Under the pieces are notes generated by a model. The model was not told where the DNA came from and made no database searches. It was given only the letters and a program-made list of their open reading frames with translations. From positions 273,748 to 337,747 of the forward strand of contig MU859069.1 of assembly GCA_033297205.1 (NCBI GenBank): DNA of 64,000 nucleotides, given 5' to 3'. Position 1 is the stretch's first letter. Each line of letters starts with the position of its first letter. The stretch is from Pseudoneurospora amorphoporcata. Taxonomy: Eukaryota; Ascomycota; Sordariomycetes; Sordariales; Sordariaceae. Shown piece after piece: positions 1 through 9,591 of the stretch. Made by a program: the position numbers and the translations under genes.

Positions 1-1
1 T

Positions 2-2068
2 GCTGGAATCCGTACCGATGCCGTCGTGACAGAATCTGCGCTGCTGGCTACAAGTCCCATCTCCGAAAGAGGCTCTTCCATGCGACGCTCATTCACGAGA
101 GCCGCTGCACGTCTTAGCCGCCATGACACCGTCAAGAAGTTGGCGCAGCAAGAGGCGAACAAGAGAGGGGAGGTAATTGAGGTGGTGATGGACGACGATG
201 ATATCAGCAACTCCGCCAAGTTTGACTTGAGCGTCATGGCTGGACCAGACCCAGGGTCAAAAAGCCCCTATATCCAAATGCGGCAGACGACGTTCCCTAC
301 ATCCAAGAGGACGGAGAAGCATGTGTTCTACCCAACCCCGGATTGGAAACCCTTTTCCATGAGATGGCCATATCTGCTGTCTCTTATTATCATCTCTGTC
401 GTTGCGGCCGGGAGCGTGGAAGTCCTATACCGAAGATCTGCCAAGCAGCCGTTGGTCGTCTTCAAGTCGCCCGCCGATATAACACCTACAGTGTATTTCT
501 GTGTCAAATTCCTGCCGACGCTCATCGCCGTTACCTATGGTGTGCTCTGGCAGATTACCAACTTCGAGGTGATGCGCCTTGAAGCCTTCTACCAGCTATC
601 CAAGGAGGATGGCTCCCTCGCAGCGGAGTCCATCAACGTGGACTACTTTACCTTCTTCAACCTCTTCAGACCTATTCGGGCTCTCCATTACAAACACTAT
701 GCGGTAGCGGTATCAACCATTGCAAGTCTGCTCGCCAACGCTCTGGTCCCGACTCTCTGCTCAGCCTGTATCATCCTCTCCCCCGACCGAGACACTCGCC
801 TCCTAAACCCTAACGACGAAAAGAGCATTTCCACCCACCACATCTGGTCACGCATCCTCACCCTTACGCTCGTGATCATTGCCGTATTCGGCTGCATCCT
901 CTTCTACCAACTGGAAAGCCGTCGCTCCGGCCTTCTTGCCGACGTCAAGGGCATCGCCGGCCTCGCCTCCATGGCCACGGTCAGCCACATCCTCATGGAT
1001 TTCAAAGACATGGACGTGGCCACCCACAAAGACATCCACAACAAGCTCAAAAACCACCGCTACGTGCTTCGCAACTCCGCCCTCGCGCCCGCCGACGAAG
1101 TCTACAACAAACCCCTGTCCAAAAAGGAACAAGACCGCGAGCGCTACACCGGCAGCCACCTCGACGAAAACCCGCACCCGCTTTCCCTGCGCGCCGTAGG
1201 CGCCATACCCTTCATCACCTTCATCACCCTCTTTTCCGCGCTGATTCCCTGCGTCCTCTTCACGCCCGCCAACGTCCTCACCGACCGCGCGCCCTGGGTG
1301 ATCACGGCCTTAGCCGTCTGCCTCAAGCTCAGCTGGGGCGCCATGGAGACGGACGTGCGCATGATGGAGCCGTACTACATCCTATCTACAAAACGGCACG
1401 CCCCTCCGAAAACGCTGACGCTCGACTACAGGTCCATGCCTTTCGGCGGGTGGGTTGCGCTGAAGGGGGCCATGAACGGACACTGGCTGGTGAGCTTTGT
1501 TGGGTTTGGCAGCGTCATGGCGGAGTTCTTGACAGTGTTAGTCACAAGCTTGGCGAGCGTGGAGGGTAGGGTGTTTGTAGATGCTACCAAGGAGGCGTTG
1601 CTGCTTGATGGGAGATCGGAGCTTCAACATCAGGCTAGGGACGAAGGAGACGAAAACGACACAAACTCGATCAACGCCGGCCAAGAAACTCCCTTGTCGT
1701 TCTGGATCTCGCTGTTTCTGGCGGACTTTGTCCTGCTGTACATGGGGGTAATAGCGACTATCGTGTTCATCCGCCGACGCCGCGTGTTCTTGCCAAGGCA
1801 GCCGAATACAATTGCTAGTGTGTTGGCTTATATTCATCAGAGCAAGATGTTGTACGACTTTGTGGGCACGAACAAGCTGAGTAATGCCGAGATGGTCAGG
1901 AAGCTGGAGGATCAGGTGGGCAAGACATACGGGCTGGGATGGTTCCAGGGAAGAGATGGACAGGTGCATTGTGGTGTGGATGAGGAGGAGCTATTGACGG
2001 GGTATAGGCGGGGATTGGATTATTCGAAGGCCACGAAGCCGTGGGCGGAGGGGGTGGAGTGGTTGTGA
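2..2068 (+). CDS. DUF3433-family multi-pass membrane protein, 5' partial
   Basis: The frame is open to the left edge with no ATG in the first codons, so the N-terminus lies outside the window; about 688 residues are visible, ending at TGA 2066-2068. Two copies of a fungal membrane module can be seen. The first starts near residue 115 (WKPFSMRWP, then hydrophobic helices and FLPTLIAVTYGVLWQ); the second is near residues 400-510 (FITLFSALIPC, ALAVCLKLSWGAMETDVRMMEPYY, GHWLVSFVGFGSVMAEFL). A further helix lies near residue 575. This duplicated layout is what I know of DUF3433 proteins, whose function is not established. No intron is needed. The family assignment is from pattern recognition, and no molecular role can be given. 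Confidence 0.8.
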   Translation, partial: AGIRTDAVVTESALLATSPISERGSSMRRSFTRAAARLSRHDTVKKLAQQEANKRGEVIEVVMDDDDISNSAKFDLSVMAGPDPGSKSPYIQMRQTTFPTSKRTEKHVFYPTPDWKPFSMRWPYLLSLIIISVVAAGSVEVLYRRSAKQPLVVFKSPADITPTVYFCVKFLPTLIAVTYGVLWQITNFEVMRLEAFYQLSKEDGSLAAESINVDYFTFFNLFRPIRALHYKHYAVAVSTIASLLANALVPTLCSACIILSPDRDTRLLNPNDEKSISTHHIWSRILTLTLVIIAVFGCILFYQLESRRSGLLADVKGIAGLASMATVSHILMDFKDMDVATHKDIHNKLKNHRYVLRNSALAPADEVYNKPLSKKEQDRERYTGSHLDENPHPLSLRAVGAIPFITFITLFSALIPCVLFTPANVLTDRAPWVITALAVCLKLSWGAMETDVRMMEPYYILSTKRHAPPKTLTLDYRSMPFGGWVALKGAMNGHWLVSFVGFGSVMAEFLTVLVTSLASVEGRVFVDATKEALLLDGRSELQHQARDEGDENDTNSINAGQETPLSFWISLFLADFVLLYMGVIATIVFIRRRRVFLPRQPNTIASVLAYIHQSKMLYDFVGTNKLSNAEMVRKLEDQVGKTYGLGWFQGRDGQVHCGVDEEELLTGYRRGLDYSKATKPWAEGVEWL

Positions 2069-2740
2069 TTCAGATTGGTGTTTGGGTTTGGCTTCTTCAG
2101 GGGCAAATGGTCTGGGAGGTTGTTATAATGATGATGATAACGCATTTTGGTTGGAGGGAGCTCATAGGGGGCTATTGGACATACACTAATGAGAGAATGA
2201 TATTGGATATACCTGGCTCTCTATCTACACACCGTGCATCACAGGTTTCTGGAAACCTACTTGTGAGTGACAATCTGTTGCCCGTCCCCAATCAAGCGCC
2301 ATTGTCCGGTACAGGGATTTTACATTCCTTTCACCAACGTTTCGGGCAAACAACAATGCCCACCCATGCCTCTTTGTACGATCAAGAAGGGACGGGAGGG
2401 TAGAAACTACATTGTTCCCCCTCCTTAAGTCTTGCTAGCAGATAGCCAGCCAGACCAGCCAGGCAACGTGACCCTCCCGTCATCATCTCCCGTAAACAAA
2501 GGGCATTCACATCGGGCAGGTACCTCTAGTATGATCCATAGCGTGCCTCGCACCTACCATCTCCAATCGTCCATCTAGTATATTATAGTTGAGAGAAGCT
2601 TCAAGTCATTCAGCGCGCAAGCCCCTGCAATTAATCCAACCACATCAACCGACTTACGTACCCTACCCATTTGCCCTTTGCTGGCCGAAGCAAGCATCAC
2701 CGACTGCCCTAGAGAAGAAAACGGAAAAAAAGAAGAAAAA
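2069..2740. other. intergenic, no gene seen
   Basis: Spacer of about 670 bases between the DUF3433 gene and the acidic hypothetical gene. It probably contains the 3' UTR of the former and the promoter of the latter. Short open frames here look like chance. Confidence 0.6.
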
Positions 2741-3609
2741 ATGTGCAAATGCGAAATAGTCGACATGCTCTTTCTCCCACCCGTCATCGACTACGGCCTA
2801 GGAAAGATTTGTGAGGGATGTCTTGAAGAGGAGAGGGGGTTGGTGGGGAGGGCGATGTCTTTGAAGAGGGCGATCGAAGAGAAAGAAGAGAAAGAAGAGA
2901 AAGAAGAGAAAGAAGAGGAAGAAGAGGAAGATCGGGAAGATGATGCTGGGGATGGGGAGGTGGTGCCGATTGGGATAAGGGTGGAAGTCGGACTTAGATA
3001 TGGGAGTGCAAAGACAAAGGCGAAGAAGGCAAATGATGACGGAGACTGTGATAGCGATGCGAGTGCGGATACCGCTGAGTTGAAGTTGTCTGGTGCTCAG
3101 TATAGGCCTGGAAGTGTTGTTAGCGAGCAGGAACCGAGTCACCTACCTGAGCTATCTTGGGAAATAGGGAAGCTGGAGATAGAAAAACCGGTGCACGTGG
3201 TTGTTCCGGTTCCGGCTACGGGGCATGGTGTTTCTGAACCTAGTTTTCTCCCCCCTGTCGACGACCTCAATGAGAGGAAGAGGATGAGGGATGGAATAGA
3301 GGGAGGTGAAGGAGTTGCTTCTACTTGTACTAGCGAGAGATTTGGTGGACAGGCTGTTCTCGGAAATGACCAGCAGCAGTATGCTAGATGTAAGTGGTCC
3401 CAACCCTGCCTACAATTTTTCCCGAGTCTTTGGAGTTCGAGAGCACACTTTACTGCCCATGTTCGTTTGCAGGTGTAACCCCCCCGCGCCCGACATCGAG
3501 AAGATCTGCTCCTTCTGATATCAACAGATGTGGGAGAGTTTTTATGTGTCCTCTGTTTTTCGGCCTTTGGATAGAGGTCGAGGTAATCAAGGGCCTTGAA
3601 GACAGGTGA
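2741..3609 (+). CDS. acidic low-complexity hypothetical protein
   Basis: I do not recognise this protein. The first ATG of the frame is at 2741 (MCKCEIVDMLFLPP), preceded by an A-rich run. A GTAAGT donor at 3390 and an acceptor ending at 3472 define a likely 83-nt intron; joining 2741..3389 to 3473..3609 gives 261 residues. Without splicing the frame stops at 3478. Near residues 45-65 there is a Glu/Lys run encoded by repeated GAA-GAG-AAA triplets at about 2876-2925, and the rest is acidic and probably disordered. Two early CxC/CxxC pairs might bind metal, but this is a guess. The reading frame is convincing over about 700 bases; the gene call is moderate and the exon structure tentative. Confidence 0.45.
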
Positions 3610-5650
3610 AGGATCTATCGACTATCAACTATTTACTATCGAATATCAACCCTGGCGATTCAGTAGATGCATCGCCGTATGTCACTCGTAGACCGAGGAG
3701 GGAAACTGCCTGCCCTACTGGCTTGTAAGCTGTTAATAATAAGCGACGATGCTGGTGTGAAGCCGTCAGTCAGTCAAAGACTAGAGCGCAATTAGTTAGA
3801 TCCCGCCAGCGTATGGTAGGAAAGCCAAGGATAGCTACACCACGATACATCGTTCATTACTACCCGAGACTAGATCAACTGCTAGATAATCTGATAAAGT
3901 GACAGAAGAGACATCTTCCCATCGCTCGCCACCGAAATCCGACACCTGCAAAGGAATCAAACTGTTTCATTCCCACGTTTTCATGCGGCCATGCGTGCGC
4001 GTCTCTCTTGGACGGGCAGAAAGGATGGGTTGCGATGACAACCCCCCAAATTCCCGACCCCAACTTTGCAATGCTAAATCGCAACCTAAATCAGGCACAG
4101 GATGCAAAGTAAAACAAGGGTCAGTTCAAGAAGTGACTTACACCGAAGCGTGGCAGCATGAGGGAGTTGCCAGTTACCGGTGAACGACAAATGGTAGAGC
4201 GTTGATCAAGCACGCGGTGCATGCTCCCTTGTTTTCCTTTCTTGATGGACTTCATGAACTATTCAAAGTTTAAACCTGGAATAGGTATGAAGGAGTAAAT
4301 TGGCATCTGCACGTGCTGTAGAACCCTCGGCTTGTTTGGTTAGATTATCAAAGATGAAATCTTTGGCAAATCGAAACAATAGTGTAGAAAGAAGGTCGCG
4401 ATGAGAATGGATTTGGGAATGAATAGAAACAGGGACATTGTGGACCTTGCATGCATTCCCCATCTTTTCGTTCACCCTGACAACGAGGCAGCATCCGCAT
4501 CGTAACGGCAATGGAACAATGTCATAGGGAGAAAAAGAAGAGAAAAGCCAATGAGCCAAAAGGGAGCTTCCGTCTTTGGAAAGCCGCTCCGTCTGGGGGT
4601 CCCTGGAAGGCTTCTCCTCGTGCGCATTTTGATTCGCTAGCGGGCCTCGCTGGCGTTGCTGTACTGCTTACTGGCGTGGGAATAGCGCTGTTTAGACGCT
4701 GCCGGAGATCGGACCCCATTTCATGTAACTTTCATGGATGGAGATCTGCCGGTACTAAATACCTAGCTGGACAATTTGGTCTTGGCCGTTGCCAGGCTTT
4801 TGATTCCTTTCCCGAAGCCGATGCCCGATGGCCGCAACCAATCAAAGCTCGCCGGTCTCTCCTCGTGGGTTTTTGAGAGCGGCCATGCGTTTTGGATAAA
4901 ACTTCTCTAAGATCGTTTTCAGTACGCTATTTGCTGTTGTTGGTTCATCCAGGTTGTGGGGAAGATTAAGTTGTCCAGATGGATGAAACGTACCCGGATA
5001 TTGGAAAGAGTGACATTTTTTACCAGTCACAATCGAGAATTGGACGTTCTACATGCCACCAAAGTTGGGAGTGTACCAACCTGTGAAACTTCATCACCAC
5101 TTATCGCAGAACCAGTTACTCCCGAGTTCTTGAGATCTTTCCACGAGAGATCTCCCGTCGGTGTACCTGACTTATTGTCTCTCAGTCTCCATACCTTCAT
5201 GTGGGTGACTTCGTGTATCGCTTACCGCCATGCTTCGGGAGTCGAGAGGAGACAAACTTACCCGCCCAACAGCATTGAATGTAACCCTTGTGTGATCTGC
5301 GTACCTAATCCGGCGATTTCACCCACCCATCCACTCACGCTCCCACGACACCGCACACACTCACACCCACCGGTTAGACGGCTCCTATCCACATCTTCAA
5401 GATGCAGGAACCTTCCTGTTTGGGACATGGCCAGCGATTGACAACCACGGCATACGCTTAATCGGCCGAACCTCCGTGAGGCATACCCCAAGGAGTTTGA
5501 GACAGAAAGATATATAAGAAGCCAGGCCATCAAGGTCCATCTGGTGATTTTGACTCCTGTGTCTTCGTCCTCGTCCTCGTCCTTCAGTTCCACCGTGTGA
5601 TACCCGTTCTCATCTTATCCCACCACTCCAACACCTCTCAAGCCGTCAAA
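3610..5650. other. 2-kb intergenic region, no gene recognised
   Basis: No reading frame with recognisable protein character was found on either strand. The longest open frames (about 95-160 codons) lack domain signatures and overlap each other in several frames. The right end is the RNase promoter. Confidence 0.55.
5511..5518 (+). promoter_or_regulatory. TATA-like element of the RNase gene
   Basis: TATATAAG lies 133 bases upstream of the RNase ATG and is followed by a pyrimidine-rich CGTCCT repeat near 5565-5590, as in many strongly expressed fungal genes. Inferred from position and sequence only. Confidence 0.5.
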
Positions 5651-6132
5651 ATGGTCCAGCTCCTCTCCGCCCTCGTCTCCCTCCTTTCGGTCGTTGCCGT
5701 CTCTGGCGCCGCCATCCCGGCCGAGGCTGTTGCCGTTGAGACCACTGGCGACTTGACCGCCCGGGCTTGCCAGTACACCTGCGGCACCGTCTGCTACACT
5801 TCTTCTGCCGTCACTGCTGCCTTGAACAAGGGTTACGGTTATTATTCGTCTGGAACCACCGTTGGAAGCAGTACGTTTCTTCCTTCCTCTTCCAAAGCAA
5901 AAATGCTAACACACCCACCACAGACAACTACCCCCACCAGTACAACAACTACGAGGGCTTCAACTTCCCCACCGCCAAGCCCTGGTACGAGTTCCCGATC
6001 CTGTCGTCCGGCGCTGTCTACACCGGCGGCTCTCCCGGCCCTGATCGCGTCATCTTTGACTCCAGGGGCAACTTGGATATGCTCATCACCCACACTGGTG
6101 CTAGCAACAACGCCTTTGTTGCTTGCAAGTAA
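5651..6132 (+). CDS. secreted guanyl-specific ribonuclease N1/T1
   Basis: Small extracellular RNase that cleaves single-stranded RNA after guanosine through a 2',3'-cyclic phosphate. Exons 5651..5870 and 5924..6132 (53-nt intron) give 142 residues. A signal peptide (MVQLLSALVSLLSVVAVSGA) and short propeptide precede the mature start near ACQYTCGTVCY. The family active site is visible: YPHQY supplies the Tyr/His pair, YEFPIL the general-base Glu, PDRVIF the Arg and ITHTGAS the general-acid His. Cysteines are placed for two disulfides. The mature part is very close to what I know of Neurospora crassa RNase N1, which is the best single clue to a sordarialean source. The start has a good context (GTCAAAATGG). 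Confidence 0.95.
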
Positions 6133-6477
6133 GCGCACTGTCCCTGGGATTGGGATTGGGGATGGGAGGAGTAAAATGATGATTATGAATGAAACGAAAG
6201 GACGGAACTGAAAAGGGGAAGAAGGGTGGTCGGATCACAGACAGCGTTGGAATCGGGCTGAACTGGATTGGACCTTGAAGGACCTTGATGGCTGGCCGTG
6301 GTGTGTATAGCACATGGTGTGCAAAATCTTGCTAGTCTGTACATATTGGGCTTACCCTGCAGCTGAAGTTCGGTTGTTAGCTTCAAGGATGAGAGAGGAG
6401 ATTCGACACCCCAAAAAGCCGTCTTCTTGTTTCTTTCCGAACAGTGATTGTGCACTTACACATGATAAAGTGGTCGT
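6133..6477. other. convergent 3' spacer
   Basis: About 345 bases between the converging ends of the RNase and the Swi5-like gene. Nothing else recognised. Confidence 0.6.
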
Positions 6478-7315
6478 TCAATCATCTGCAGTCACCCCGT
6501 ACTGTCCATCTTCGTACAATGCACCGATAGACACCCCCTTGTTATCGGCAATCAGGCCGATGAGTTGCTGGCCGATGTCCTTCATGTCGTTGTACTCTGT
6601 AAGCAAGTCGATGTGCTTCTGTACTGTTTCCTCTGGTGGTTGACTGTGGGTTGTCGAATGTTAGCAAAGTTCCATGGTGGGTCACGATAGGAGTTAAACT
6701 CATGGATACGTACTCAAGGGCTGAACTTTCTAGCGCGATCTCTCTTGCCATGCGAAATAGTTGGACGAGATCCCTTTCGGCTTGTTCAAAGAATTGGAAG
6801 ACTTTCGTGATGTACCCGAAGTATTTGTCCTGATGGCCATTGAGTAATGATGTTAGTCCTATGTCCGTGAATGACCTTGAGCCCGTAAGACATACCCCCA
6901 TAGCTGATTCCAGTTCTTCTCGGCTGTCGAAGTTGACTTTAACCAGGTCATCACTCCCGATTGCTACGGTGAGTACCAGTCCGTCCGATTTCTCTTGGCG
7001 CACTCGCAGCTTCCATACATCCTCGGGAATCGCGCCGTCTTGGTCTTCCCTTCCAAGTGGGATTTGGCCTGGGAATTTTGACTGCATATCGCCGATGCGG
7101 CTCCTGTATTTTTCAACATGGGATACTAGTTTGGAGTTGACTTTGGACCATGTTGAGGCATTGCAGCCGATTGGGGTGTGGTTGTCGAGCCAAAGCCGAA
7201 ACGATGAGATGAGGCCAAGTTGAGTTTGCACAGCTTGAACGAGATTTTCGGGCAGGTCAGTGGCGCTTGATAAAGATGAGGACTCGGAGAGTCGTGAGGA
7301 TTTTGTGGGTGTCAT
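6478..7315 (-). CDS. Swi5/Sae3-like recombination protein with N-terminal extension
   Basis: Three exons are read on the minus strand: 6896..7315, 6714..6829 and 6478..6643, giving 233 residues. Both introns have good signals (GTATGT with ACTAAC; GTACGT with GCTAAC and CACAG). After the second splice the C-terminus reads HIDLLTEYNDMKDIGQQL, then LIGLIADNKGVSIGALYED and a YGVTADD end. I recognise this as the conserved block of Swi5/Sae3 proteins, small partners that help Rad51/Dmc1 form recombination filaments. The roughly 185-residue N-terminal part is unfamiliar, with a Ser-rich start and a helix-rich middle (DKYFGYITKVFQFFEQAERD). Swi5 proteins are usually near 100 residues, so this is a long form, or the upstream exon belongs to another protein. 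An alternative in-frame start exists at 7390. Confidence 0.7.
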
Positions 7316-7707
7316 GATGGTGTTGCGGCTTGATATGGGTAAATGAGGATGTAAAAGGGAAGAACTACAAGACGAACAAACGACGTACATTCGAGGAATG
7401 GTAATGTTAGCAACACAGTCATATTAACGCAATTCACACAGTGCATTGCAAGATTATGACTATACTCGGCATCGATCTCTTCAGAAACTTTACGATGGTT
7501 CTCGGCCTGTTCCTTTCCCTCGTATCTCGCTAGCATATAAGCATAGCATGTAAAGAAATATGGTATCGCTGTTGGTGTTTGATATTTCGCTGTAGAAAAT
7601 CAAGTTGCCGTCAGACGCTGCTATGCTCCCTCCCTCGTGTTTTCCTTCTTACTCCTCAGACTATCGAGCGCTTCAAGAGTCTTCCCCAGCAGCCTGGTCA
7701 GTTGTTT
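7316..7707. other. spacer between two minus-strand genes
   Basis: About 390 bases holding the promoter of the Swi5-like gene and the 3' end of the Dcp1-like gene. No further gene seen. Confidence 0.6.
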
Positions 7708-8613
7708 CTAACCTCCCCCATGGCTTTGACTGCTTTGAGCGCCAAAGAGATCATTAATGTTTAGCTGCCTCCCCGCCAGAGAACTCCCTTCACCATTTCC
7801 ACTGAACGCTCCCAGAGATGCCCACGGTGCTGGCGCCTGTGCATAATCTGCGACGGCAGACCCATTGCTCGGTACGCTCTGCTCATAGTGGGCTCCGACA
7901 ACCTGGTTATTAGCCGCGCTCAAAGCTGCCCTTGCCTTCACCCAGTGTTCCTCAATAAGACCCCAGTCGGGATTCTCCACGAGGCACTGACCCTGGGAGT
8001 CTCCCGCTTCCTTCTCCTCGGTGCTGTGTAAATGGAAGCCAAGTGCCCGCCCGGGTCCCGCCTCGTCGGCTTCCATCATCAGACTTAGAAACTTCTCGTT
8101 GGTGGCCTCGTACATCTCGACCTTGGAAAGGTTGATAGTGAGATTCTCCATACTACGTCGATTCAGCACAAAGAGGTTGGTTTGTGGTAGTTCGTGGCCG
8201 TTGGGGAGTACGATAGGGTCGCACTCGCAAAGGAACATGGGACCCTCGACATCGCGCAGTTCCCACGAGTTTGTTGTTGGAGACCACTCGTAGAGCCGGA
8301 CGAAGGAGCAGGTCAAGAGGATGGCGCGGAGGCCAGAGACGTAGCGTTTCAGTACCGACATGTTGAGCTCGTAGTTGGTACGGGTGGTGTGCGCATAGGT
8401 AGCCGACCCGTCCACTTCTGGCACATAGTTTTTGGGGTCGTACATGCGGTTCTCGGCATCGCTGGGCTGGACCGCATAGCTCGAGTTGATGGCGTCACTA
8501 TCGTAATCGGATTGCTGGGCATAGCGGGCGGCGCTTTCTCGAGAGCCGCCATTGTTGTACGAGTGGTTGTTGCCGCGGCTGCGCCCCTTGCGAGGGGGTG
8601 GTCTGGCGCTCAT
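7708..8613 (-). CDS. Dcp1-like mRNA decapping regulator
   Basis: Regulatory subunit of the cytoplasmic decapping complex, partner of Dcp2, which removes the 5' cap before 5'-3' mRNA decay. The chosen start at 8613 (MSARPPPRKGRSRG) gives 301 residues; the open frame runs further upstream, but that part reads like untranslated leader. After a disordered N-terminus the Dcp1 fold begins near residue 80 with NYELNMSVLKRY and continues through FVRLYEWSPTTNSWELRDVEG, PMFLCEC and NLFVLNRRSMENLTINLSK, matching the EVH1-like core of the family. The C-terminus is Ser/Gly-rich. No intron is required. The gene is divergent from the 5-phosphatase gene across about 980 bases. Confidence 0.85.
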   Translation of the reverse strand: MSARPPPRKGRSRGNNHSYNNGGSRESAARYAQQSDYDSDAINSSYAVQPSDAENRMYDPKNYVPEVDGSATYAHTTRTNYELNMSVLKRYVSGLRAILLTCSFVRLYEWSPTTNSWELRDVEGPMFLCECDPIVLPNGHELPQTNLFVLNRRSMENLTINLSKVEMYEATNEKFLSLMMEADEAGPGRALGFHLHSTEEKEAGDSQGQCLVENPDWGLIEEHWVKARAALSAANNQVVGAHYEQSVPSNGSAVADYAQAPAPWASLGAFSGNGEGSSLAGRQLNINDLFGAQSSQSHGGG

Positions 8614-9591
8614 GGTGGTAGTTATTGGGTATGTGGGACGTTCCGAATCTCTCGAGGAAAAGGCGTGGGCGTGCGCTTTGTGAGCGCAAAAGTGTGTGAT
8701 GGCTCGAGGGGGTCGGTGTCCGTGAATATGGATGGAGTCGAGATACGCCGTGTCAATGTATGTAGAGGAGTATCGCCTCAGCTGAGTATCGGCGGGCGGC
8801 ACTCGGATAGAGGCAAAGATGTAATAGCGGTAATACCAGGCGTAGAGGTGGTGGATATTGATGTGAAGGGCAGTTGGTTGGTGTTGTAGTGACAGAAACG
8901 AGGATGACAGCCAGCGGCCACGGGATGATGTGTTGGGCGTCAAGCAACGCCGAGGTGCCTGCCGCGCGAGTATTTGGTGGGGTAAATCCGGGGGGCTTCA
9001 GAGACTGACCACTCAAAGGCAAGCGATATGGAAGCGTTAGAAGTGGGACAGAAGTACCGTGACTGTACCTCTACTGATAAACACAGGGCAGGGGCAGTGG
9101 ACAAGTTCCCGCTCGAGACAGCGTCATCGTCCACTGGACCACAGCGACCCTGATCTCCCTGTGAACAGGGCTGGGCGCTATCCGTCACAGGGCAAAACCC
9201 CCCCCGAGTTCCATCCCGGGCTGCCCCTGTTGTCCATTGCAACATTGGATGGCCAACATTTCCTCCGTGATCAACATCATGACTCGGCACTGGTAGATGC
9301 GCTTTCGTTCCTTGGTTAGCCGTCAACTTTGCATCCCTTGATTATCAACAAAAGTCATCATATCGCCCTCCTCCGCTTTCGAGTCTAAAGTATCCATCAT
9401 CGTCACCTCGACATTGCGCCCGAGTCCTGCCCGAGTGCCCAACCGCCTTAGTAACACCCAACTACCTCCCTCGACCGGCTGACCAACTATTGCGCTGCCT
9501 TGCGCGCCGTGATACTTTTTTACTGGATAGCTCCTACGACCATGAGCATAACGAGTAAATCATCTCGAGATATATAACACGATCCGCCACG
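8614..9591. other. divergent promoter region (dcp1-like / 5-phosphatase)
   Basis: About 980 bases shared by two outward-facing genes. Open frames of 60-130 codons are present on both strands but show no domain; the ones overlapping the Dcp1 leader are continuations of its frame. Confidence 0.55.

Noticed and set aside
2876..2925. GAAGAGAAA repeat as a regulatory minisatellite
   Set aside because: It lies in frame inside the acidic hypothetical gene and is explained as a Glu/Lys coding repeat.
8194..8889. Plus-strand open frame of 231 codons opposite the Dcp1-like gene
   Set aside because: Antisense shadow, Val/Gly-rich with no motif; the minus-strand Dcp1 core is clear.
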